NCBI GenBank assembly: GCA_934169725.1
Contig: CAKPOF010000010.1
Location: forward strand, 1-27,576
DNA length: 27,576 bases
Reading direction: 5' to 3'
Source of the DNA: an uncultured Clostridia bacterium
GTDB lineage: Bacteria > Bacillota > Clostridia > TANB77 > CAG-508
The translations under genes and the position numbers were made by a program. Shown here in pieces: positions 8,206 through 14,304 of the stretch. Under the pieces are notes generated by a model. It had not been told where the DNA came from and made no database searches. It was given only the letters and a program-made list of their open reading frames with translations. The first letter of the stretch is position 1. Each line of letters begins with the position of its first letter.

Positions 8206-9175
8206 TATTTTTTACCTCTTCCTTTTTCTTTCTACCTCTTTTGGATTTAGGCTTTTGCTTTTTTTCATCTGTATTATTTTTTTCTTTGATTTTATCACCT
8301 GTCTTTTTTATCGCTTTTGTTGAAGCTTTCTTTTGTTTTTCATCCTTATTTTCTTCTTTGGTTTTTGCTGGTGTCTTTCTTTTTCTTGTTGTTTTAGTTG
8401 CTGTTTTCTTTTCTTCTTCATCTTTATTTTCTTCTTTTGCTTTTAATTGTGCCTTTCTTTTTCTTGTTGTTTTAGTTGCCGGTTTCTTTTCTTCTTCATC
8501 CTTCTTTTCTTCTTTTGCTTTTACTGGTGTTTTTCTCTTTCTTGTTGTTTTGGTTGCTTGCTTTTTCTCTTCTTCATCTCTATTTTCTTCTTCAGTTTTT
8601 AATTGAGTTTTTGCTTCTTTCTTTTTATTTTTAACTTCTAATTTTGTTTTCTTTTTTTCTCCTCTTTTCTTAGCCTCTTTTTTTATTGGTTCATCTTTTA
8701 CTATTTCTGATATATCGCTAAGACTCTTCAAATATTTTATTCTTGATTTTGTATATATAATAATTGATTTTAAAACATAGTATATAGCAAAAATATATGA
8801 TGACACCAATATATATACTCTAAAATCAAATTTTTTGACCACTATTATATGATTAATAAATAATGCGTGTGTAGATAATATCAGTATTTCTAAAGCAAGT
8901 ATTAAAAGCGAACCTTTTTCTTTGTTATATGCCATTTCTAAAATTGCTATTCCTACAATTAAAAATCCAAATGAACAAATTTTAGTTATTTTTTCCATTT
9001 GCTCTAATGAAAAATATTCATACACTATATTTATAGATATAAAATATATCATTACAATAATGGCAGAAATCAAATTCTTGAATATTTTTTTTAATATTTT
9101 TTGTGATACTTCTTTTGAAAGCTTTTTGTGTATTATCAATTCATTTTGCTCTTCAGTTGTGTTATTAATTTTCAT
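8198..9175 (-). CDS. Membrane protein with Lys/Arg-rich tandem-repeat tail
   Basis: I do not recognise this 325-residue protein as a named family. Residues 1-30 are polar. About 31-142 contain four hydrophobic segments (near 34-54, 67-81, 88-110, 120-140) separated by short loops. From about 143 to the end the chain is highly charged, with three good 26-residue repeats (EEKK.ATKTTRKRKTP.K.KEE.KDE) and a degenerate fourth, ending PKSKRGRKKKEE. The tail resembles histone-H1-like or nucleoid-binding tails and would lie in the cytoplasm if the four segments cross the membrane. Nucleic-acid or ribosome binding is an inference from charge. It is in the middle of the rsmE-gmk operon and overlaps yicC by eight bases; AAGGA precedes the start. 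Confidence 0.7.
   Translation of the reverse strand: MKINNTTEEQNELIIHKKLSKEVSQKILKKIFKNLISAIIVMIYFISINIVYEYFSLEQMEKITKICSFGFLIVGIAILEMAYNKEKGSLLILALEILILSTHALFINHIIVVKKFDFRVYILVSSYIFAIYYVLKSIIIYTKSRIKYLKSLSDISEIVKDEPIKKEAKKRGEKKKTKLEVKNKKKEAKTQLKTEEENRDEEEKKQATKTTRKRKTPVKAKEEKKDEEEKKPATKTTRKRKAQLKAKEENKDEEEKKTATKTTRKRKTPAKTKEENKDEKQKKASTKAIKKTGDKIKEKNNTDEKKQKPKSKRGRKKKEEVKNND
8267..8580 (-). repeat. In-gene tandem repeats, 78-bp unit, about four copies
   Basis: Encodes the repeated TKTTRKRK segments of the Lys-rich protein. The first three units are close copies at DNA and protein level; the last has diverged (ASTKAIKKTGDK). Copy number could vary between strains. Confidence 0.8.
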
Positions 9176-9247
9176 TCTTATATATCCTTATATTATTATA
9201 TTTAGGTTTTTATGGTTATACCTATAAACCTATAAGTACTATAATTC

Positions 9248-9997
9248 CTAGCTTTGTTCTAATTCATACATTATAATACTTGCAACATTTAAAGCTACTG
9301 TTTCTGTTCTTAAAATTCTTTTTCCTAATGTTATAATTTTTGCACCATTTGATTTAAATGTTTGTATTTCATTTTCGTCAATACCACCTTCTGGTCCTAT
9401 TATAATTGCTATTTTTAGTGAATCAAATTCTTTTTTTATTTTTTTCAATTCACTCTTTAATGTATTTTCTTTTTCATTTTCATAAGCTACTAATACTAAA
9501 TCATATTTATCAAACTCAGAACAAATTTCATTAACATTTTTCATTTTATTTATACTTGGTATAATGTCTCGTCCTGATTGTTTTGCTGCTACTTCTGATA
9601 TTTTTTGCCATCTTTCTATTTTTTTCTTTTCATCTTTTTCTTTTAATTTTACAACACATCTTTTCATTTTTAATGGCGTAATATCATATACGCCTAACTC
9701 TACAGATTTTTGAATTACTAATTCCATTTTATCTGCTTTTGGTAATCCTTGAAAAATACTCAAATACACATTAGATTCAACGCCAGATTCTTTTTCATTT
9801 ATAATTTGGCATAAAATTTTATTATCTTCTATTTGACTTATTTCACACAAATAATTTTTTGATGTTTTATGATCGCAAATGTCTATTTTATCTTTTATTT
9901 TTGCTCTTAGAACATTTTTTATATGATTTACATCTTCGTTTTGTATAATAATTTCATTTCCATTAATTTGATTAGTTGAAACAAAAAATTTAGGCAT
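9248..9997 (-). CDS. rsmE: 16S rRNA m3U1498 methyltransferase RsmE
   Basis: Methylates N3 of U1498 in 16S rRNA using S-adenosylmethionine. The 249-residue protein has the N-terminal PUA-like part (MPKFFVS.., HIKNVLRAKIKD) and the SPOUT knot with IIGPEGGIDENEI and LGKRILRTETVAL, the cofactor-binding loops. KADKMELVIQKSVELGV and AAKQSGR are also typical. It heads the operon that runs to gmk and starts behind AGGAG. A putative extended -10 box lies about 50 bases upstream. Confidence 0.93.
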   Translation of the reverse strand: MPKFFVSTNQINGNEIIIQNEDVNHIKNVLRAKIKDKIDICDHKTSKNYLCEISQIEDNKILCQIINEKESGVESNVYLSIFQGLPKADKMELVIQKSVELGVYDITPLKMKRCVVKLKEKDEKKKIERWQKISEVAAKQSGRDIIPSINKMKNVNEICSEFDKYDLVLVAYENEKENTLKSELKKIKKEFDSLKIAIIIGPEGGIDENEIQTFKSNGAKIITLGKRILRTETVALNVASIIMYELEQS

Positions 9998-10047
9998 TTT
10001 TTTCTCCTATTATTATTTATAAAATTTAAAACTATTTTTCTTTTGAC

Positions 10048-10056
10048 ATTATATCA
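10048..10056 (-). promoter_or_regulatory. Possible extended -10 promoter of rsmE operon
   Basis: TGATATAAT on the minus strand (TGN plus TATAAT). No good -35 box is visible. There is no terminator between amylase and rsmE, so rsmE may also be read from upstream. Confidence 0.4.
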
Positions 10057-10081
10057 TATCTTCTTTACTTTTTCCAGCACT

Positions 10082-11524
10082 TTATGCGTTTATCCACACT
10101 GATACTGATTTTGCCTTAACCTTAAATGTTCCATAACCATATTCATCAATAAATACCTCTTCTTCAATGTCACCTATTGCATCTATAAATTTTTCTCCAC
10201 TCATATTTGTTCCAATATACATTCTTTTTTCTTCATCATTTTGATTTGATATCAATACAGCTAATCCAGATTTGATATGATCATCATCACCTTCTCTTGT
10301 CCACCCTATACAATGTGGATTATCAAAATAATCATTTTGATTACCATACGATTTTTCTTTTCGTAAATCTATTAAAGTTTTTAGCTCATTAACTGGTTCT
10401 ATATTATTATGTTTTAATCCATATAAATCGCCATAAAATACACATGGATATCCTTCATCTCTTAATAAAATTATTGAATATGCCGGAAGTTTAAACCAAC
10501 TTTCTACATAACTTGCTAAAGCTTGTCCTGGTTGAGTATCGTGATTATCAACAAAAGTAACTGCTTTACTTGAATTCTCTTTCATTAAAGTTCCATCTAA
10601 AATTTTGCATAAGTCAAAATTTTCATCCTTTGAAGCATTATATAAATTATAATGTAATGGTACATCAAATAAAGAAATTTGTCCTTCAGTTTCTGATATA
10701 TATCTGTGTAATTTTGATATATCTCCACTCCAATATTCACCAACCGCAAAAAGCTGATTTTTAGTTTCTTCTCTCAATTGCTTTATCCATTCTTTATAAA
10801 ATCCAGCATCAATATGCTTAACTGCATCTAATCTAAATCCATCTATTTTTGTAATATCTAAATACCATTTTCCCCAATCTAAACATTCTTTTACCACCTC
10901 TGGATTTTTAAAATCTAAATCTGCTCCCATTAAATAATCATAATTTCCAAATTCTTCATCCACAGCTCCGCTCCATGTTTTATTTTTAAATCTGAAAATA
11001 GCATGTTCCTTTGTTTTATCATCATAATCTATACCATCAAAATGTGTCCAATTCCATTGAAAATCTGAATATTTATTTTTTCTTCCTGGAAAAGTAAATT
11101 TTGTTGCCACCCTAACAACTTTATTATCTGCGACTAAAGCATTATGATTTCCCCAATCAACCTGTTCTGCTGGAATAGTTTGGAGAAAATCTGCTCCCAT
11201 TTTATGATTTAAAACAATATCTGCATATGTTTCTATTCCAGCCTGTTTTAAAGTCATTATACAATTCAAATATTCATCTTTTGAACCATATTTTGTTTTT
11301 ACTGTTCCCTTTTGATCAAATTCACCCAAATCATATAAATCATACACTCCATATCCAACTTCATCTTTTCCACCAATTCCTTTATATGCTGGTGGTAGCC
11401 ATATTGCTGTTATTCCATTATCAGCTAGCTTTTCAGCATCTTCTGCAATTTTATTCCACCAATTTTGATTTGTTTCTAAATACCATTCAAATGCTTGTAA
11501 TATAATTCCATTTATTCTTTTCAT
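10082..11524 (-). CDS. Intracellular alpha-amylase (GH13)
   Basis: A 480-residue glycoside hydrolase family 13 enzyme without signal peptide, so it should act on internal alpha-1,4-glucans or imported maltodextrins. It opens with GIILQAFEWYLE, as in the cytoplasmic and liquefying alpha-amylases. The conserved regions are present in order: DIVLNHKMGAD; GFRLDAVKHID with the nucleophile Asp; FAVGEYWSG with the general acid Glu; and TFVDNHDTQPGQ with the third Asp. The C-terminal part (VFIDEYGYGTFKV) is the usual small beta domain. It starts behind AGGAG and shares an upstream region with the divergent thioesterase gene, separated by repeat copy 2. Confidence 0.93.
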   Translation of the reverse strand: MKRINGIILQAFEWYLETNQNWWNKIAEDAEKLADNGITAIWLPPAYKGIGGKDEVGYGVYDLYDLGEFDQKGTVKTKYGSKDEYLNCIMTLKQAGIETYADIVLNHKMGADFLQTIPAEQVDWGNHNALVADNKVVRVATKFTFPGRKNKYSDFQWNWTHFDGIDYDDKTKEHAIFRFKNKTWSGAVDEEFGNYDYLMGADLDFKNPEVVKECLDWGKWYLDITKIDGFRLDAVKHIDAGFYKEWIKQLREETKNQLFAVGEYWSGDISKLHRYISETEGQISLFDVPLHYNLYNASKDENFDLCKILDGTLMKENSSKAVTFVDNHDTQPGQALASYVESWFKLPAYSIILLRDEGYPCVFYGDLYGLKHNNIEPVNELKTLIDLRKEKSYGNQNDYFDNPHCIGWTREGDDDHIKSGLAVLISNQNDEEKRMYIGTNMSGEKFIDAIGDIEEEVFIDEYGYGTFKVKAKSVSVWINA

Positions 11525-11575
11525 TTTGTATCTCTCCTATTTTTATCCATATTTTTTTACTATTTAACGTACTAC

Positions 11576-11584
11576 ATTATACCA
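11576..11584 (-). promoter_or_regulatory. Possible extended -10 promoter of amylase
   Basis: TGGTATAAT on the minus strand about 55 bases before the amylase start; no clear -35 box. Confidence 0.4.
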
Positions 11585-11616
11585 TTTTTTATTTATAAAT
11601 TCTATCATTATATAAT

Positions 11617-11757
11617 AATTCAATATATATTATTTTTGAAATACCGCGTAAGCGATCAAACGAACGTTAGTGAGTGCGATTGGAGCAATCTACTAATAAT
11701 TTTTAATTATTAGATTGCGACACACAAGGTATGAAAAAAATAATATATATTAAATTT
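11617..11757. repeat. Palindromic interspersed element, copy 2 (about 140 bp)
   Basis: Shares with copy 1 (1083-1228) the core GAAATACCGCGTAAGCGATC, then AAACGAACG.TAGTGAGTGCG and TTGGAGCAA, and the closing GCGACAC..AAGGTATG. The outer stem here is CAATATATATTATTTTT with its complement near the right end, and the inner hairpin is TCTACTAATAATT / AATTATTAGA. Both differ in sequence from copy 1 but still pair. It fills most of the gene-free stretch 11525-11848. Confidence 0.8.
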
Positions 11758-11793
11758 TAAAATATAACTGATTAGTAAATATTACTTTTACAT

Positions 11794-11822
11794 TTGACAT
11801 ATTTTGTCTTATTTTATATAAT
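11794..11822 (+). promoter_or_regulatory. Promoter of the thioesterase gene
   Basis: TTGACA, 17-base spacer, TATAAT: a perfect consensus. The transcript would start about 20 bases before the ATG, just ahead of the ribosome site. Confidence 0.88.
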
Positions 11823-11848
11823 TGTTTTCTAGAAAGGATGTAAGTATT

Positions 11849-12274
11849 ATGAGTTTTGTATATGAAAGAACAATTAATTATTATGAAACAGATAAAATGG
11901 GAGTTGTCCATCATACAAATTATATACGATTTTTAGAAGAAGCAAGATGTTATTATCTTCAATATGCAAACATGCCTTTTGAAGATTACGAAAAACAAAA
12001 TATTACTATCCCAGTTTTAGAAGTAAACTGTAAATACAAACAACACGTTACTTTTGCTGATACTATTTTAATAAAAGTATTTGTAAAAAAATATAATGGT
12101 GTTAAACTAACAATCGGCTATGATGTTAGAGATAAAAAAACAGGCAATACAGTTATCCTTGCTGAAACAAAACATTGCTTTACTGATAAAACGTTAAAAC
12201 CAATTAATTTAAAAAAGCATTGCAAAAAATTTAGCGATATTTATGAAACTTTATTAAACGAATCAGTAGATTAA
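11849..12274 (+). CDS. Acyl-CoA thioesterase, hotdog fold (YbgC/4HBT type)
   Basis: A 141-residue cytosolic thioesterase that hydrolyses acyl-CoA. The signature is YYETDKMGVVHHTNYIRFLEEAR, containing the catalytic Asp and the conserved His/Asn/Tyr and Glu-Ala-Arg of the YbgC group. The start at 11849 follows AGAAAGGATG; an in-frame upstream ATT/TTG start would overlap the promoter -10 box. It is a single-gene transcript on the plus strand. Its preferred acyl group cannot be told from the sequence. Confidence 0.9.
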   Translation: MSFVYERTINYYETDKMGVVHHTNYIRFLEEARCYYLQYANMPFEDYEKQNITIPVLEVNCKYKQHVTFADTILIKVFVKKYNGVKLTIGYDVRDKKTGNTVILAETKHCFTDKTLKPINLKKHCKKFSDIYETLLNESVD

Positions 12275-12281
12275 ATTATAC

Positions 12282-12317
12282 ATTTCAGAACATATATTAT
12301 ATTTTTTATGAGTTAAT
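12282..12317. repeat. Left inverted repeat of the prepilin cassette
   Basis: Begins ATTTCAGAACATATATT and ends TATGAGTTAAT. It is a 36-base match, with one added base, to the reverse complement of 14255-14291. It starts eight bases after the thioesterase stop codon. Confidence 0.75.
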
Positions 12318-12319
12318 AT

Positions 12320-12415
12320 GTAAGTGCACGCTAAAAACATGTATTAAAACCTCAAGCCTTATCCTTATTATATAGAACAGAGCTTGAGGTTTTAATACAT
12401 GTTTTTAGTGCTTAC
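12320..12415. terminator. Long perfect hairpin downstream of thioesterase
   Basis: CTAAAAACATGTATT.. at 12331 pairs for 27 bases with the arm ending at 12408, enclosing a loop of about 24 bases, and GTAAG/CTTAC at the outer ends also pair. It lies between convergent genes, so it may be a bidirectional terminator, but the stem is much longer than usual and it may instead be the end of a mobile element. Confidence 0.6.
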
Positions 12416-12425
12416 GAAATTTTTA

Positions 12426-12461
12426 AAAGTCTTAACGTCTAAAGTTGTTAAGACTTTTCTA
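12426..12461. terminator. Bidirectional terminator
   Basis: AAAAGTCTTAAC at the left pairs with GTTAAGACTTTT at the right around a ten-base loop. A and T runs on both sides allow use by the thioesterase (+) and the prepilin-like gene (-). Confidence 0.8.
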
Positions 12462-12524
12462 TATTTCATATTATTCACCTATAAAACTACTTCTTCTACT
12501 TTTTTTATTTTACGGCTTTAGCGT

Positions 12525-13856
12525 TCAGCTATTCAAGAATAAAGTGGGACGAAATCCAATGTCTGAATCGCTAAAGGAAGGATAGCGGCTGTTACGATTA
12601 GATGCCGGATTGTTAGAGCCTGTACCGCCGTAATTGCCTCCCCTAACAACTCGACCGTCGGTGGAGTAAGATTCCATTGTCCATTCAAAAACATTTCCTG
12701 CAAGGTCATATATTTTTTTTACTTGATTTGAACCTCTATTTTCTTCTCCTATATCTATTCCTGTTTTTTGTGGATTATCTCCTGAATTATCACTGTACCA
12801 TCCCATTCCTGTACTGTCTTGTATATATTTTTTTCCATTTGGATTATTTACATTTTCCATCCATTTCATCACAGTATCCCATTGCACTCCATATATTAAT
12901 GTACTTGTTACTGTTTTGTAATTCTTTGCATTTGCAAAGTTTCTTGATAATTCTACTGCCCCTCCTGTTATTCCTGTAGTTTCTTGCATATTATCTCCAT
13001 TAGCTGACCATGATATCTCATTATATACATCTGCTCCTTTTTTTAATACCACATTTCCATTACCGTCATTTCCAGCTTCATATCTTGCTATATAAAATCC
13101 TTCATTTCTTTTTACGCTTGCATACATTTTTATAGCTTCTTTTTGGGTTGTTTCTGTTTCAGTAAATTTTTTATTTTCACCTTTAGCATTTGCTTCTCCA
13201 CAGTCGCTAATCACATTCTCTAAATTTCCACCATCATAATATCCTTCTCTTCTTACAAATTCTGTTGCAAAATTTTCTTTACTTACTGGTACCCATACAA
13301 ATTGGTTCTTTTCACTATCTTCTATTACTATTCCTTCATCTATTGTTGTCCCACTATCATCTGCTACTTTAAATCCTGCTGGGATTTTTACTATTTTATT
13401 ATCAACTGTTATTGGTGTATCCTCATTCTTTGTTAACATATCATTAGATTTTGCTTCTTCTATTGTCTTTATTGTTTCAATATCTTCTTCACTTATTAAT
13501 ATATTATATCCATCCACATTTACTGTTGCTGGTAAGCTTTCTATTTTATTACTATCTGATATTGCACTTCCATTATATTTTAAACCTTCTATATTCGTTA
13601 AATTTTTATTTAAGTCATCCAAACTTAAATTTCCATCACTTCCATAGCTTCCTAATACTTCTGTTTTTACTCTTTCCTCTGCTGATGCTTTTGCATTATT
13701 ATCTCTTGCATTTGTTGCTTTACTTAATATTCCATTCTCTCCTGTTATACTTGCAATTGTTACTCCTGCTAGTATTAAAAGTACAATTATGGTTATAACT
13801 AATGCTATTAATGTAATACCATTATTTCTTTCCTTTTTTATTATCCAATTCTTCAT
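12525..13856 (-). CDS. Prepilin-like protein with C-terminal sulfatase-modifying-factor/lectin-fold domain
   Basis: A 443-residue protein, probably exported and surface displayed. The N-terminus MKNWIIKKERNNG followed by ITLIALVITIIVLLILAGV is a class III/IV prepilin leader with cleavage after Gly; the usual Glu at mature position 5 is Ala. A short acidic region (ITGENGILSKATNARDNNAK) and a linker follow. From about residue 185, FVWVPVSKENF, GFYIARYEAGND, YGVQWDTVMKWM, YDLAGNVFEWT and RVVRGGNYGG..NRNS..IGFRPTL are hallmarks of the formylglycine-generating-enzyme/C-type-lectin fold. The start at 13856 is chosen over 13904 because GGAGG lies seven bases upstream. The last 140 bases are about 50 percent GC, against under 30 percent for the rest. 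This composition and the RGGNY..GFRP end resemble variable regions of diversity-generating retroelement targets; no reverse transcriptase or template repeat is in the window. Confidence 0.85.
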   Translation of the reverse strand: MKNWIIKKERNNGITLIALVITIIVLLILAGVTIASITGENGILSKATNARDNNAKASAEERVKTEVLGSYGSDGNLSLDDLNKNLTNIEGLKYNGSAISDSNKIESLPATVNVDGYNILISEEDIETIKTIEEAKSNDMLTKNEDTPITVDNKIVKIPAGFKVADDSGTTIDEGIVIEDSEKNQFVWVPVSKENFATEFVRREGYYDGGNLENVISDCGEANAKGENKKFTETETTQKEAIKMYASVKRNEGFYIARYEAGNDGNGNVVLKKGADVYNEISWSANGDNMQETTGITGGAVELSRNFANAKNYKTVTSTLIYGVQWDTVMKWMENVNNPNGKKYIQDSTGMGWYSDNSGDNPQKTGIDIGEENRGSNQVKKIYDLAGNVFEWTMESYSTDGRVVRGGNYGGTGSNNPASNRNSRYPSFSDSDIGFRPTLFLNS

Positions 13857-14027
13857 TTTTGTTCCTCCATTTTTATTTTTTCCTTTTGTATCTTTTTTAT
13901 TCATTTTTTTCTTACTAATATATAATTATTTCTCTTCTCAAATAGATTAAATACTATTTGACTTTAAACAATGGTATTTTTTCAATGTACTTTTCTCTAT
14001 TTTTAAAAGAGATTTAATTACACTCTC
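13857..14027 (-). other. Leader region of the prepilin-like gene
   Basis: About 165 bases between the promoter and the start codon. I see small inverted repeats but no riboswitch consensus that I recognise. The rest of the gene-free stretch (14057-14304) is AT-rich and holds the right inverted repeat. Confidence 0.4.
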
Positions 14028-14056
14028 ATTTTATATATATTAAAATTTTTTGTCAA
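14028..14056 (-). promoter_or_regulatory. Promoter of the prepilin-like gene
   Basis: Minus strand TTGACA, 17-base spacer, TAAAAT. It lies inside the inverted-repeat-bounded segment, so the cassette carries its own promoter. Confidence 0.75.
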
Positions 14057-14254
14057 TAATTTTTCCATATCTCCTATAATTAATTTCGCTTCTAATACAT
14101 ATGTACCATATTCTTGATATTAATTTCCTTTTTTATCTGTTTTATTTTTTACTAAACAATTTTTATTATATTTTTTATTGCGAAAATTTTTTACTCTTCG
14201 AGAAGTACCTGCTAGCTATTTTTAGATTTTATGTATTCTGAAATGTTAACCTAA

Positions 14255-14291
14255 ATTAACTCATAATAAAATATAATATATGTTCTGAAAT
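14255..14291. repeat. Right inverted repeat of the prepilin cassette
   Basis: Begins ATTAACTCATAATA and ends GTTCTGAAAT; the inverted partner of 12282-12317. It ends 14 bases from the polC stop codon. No clear target-site duplication is seen outside the pair. Confidence 0.75.
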
Positions 14292-14304
14292 ATTTCTGTT
14301 CATT

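Noticed and set aside
13451..13798. Leu/Tyr-rich plus-strand ORFs opposite minus-strand genes (here and at 12677, 6594, 7165, 8241, 24595 and others).
   Set aside because: Low-complexity antisense shadows of AT-rich genes, with no ribosome sites or recognisable domains.
13857..13904. Longer start of the prepilin-like gene at 13904.
   Set aside because: No ribosome site there, and it would put 16 extra charged residues before the leader; GGAGG stands seven bases before 13856.
13857..14027. Riboswitch in the 165-base leader of the prepilin-like gene.
   Set aside because: I looked for the conserved cores of cyclic-di-GMP and other common classes and saw none.
12282..14291. Target-site duplication flanking the inverted-repeat cassette.
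   Set aside because: Bases just outside the two repeats do not match in any convincing direct repeat.
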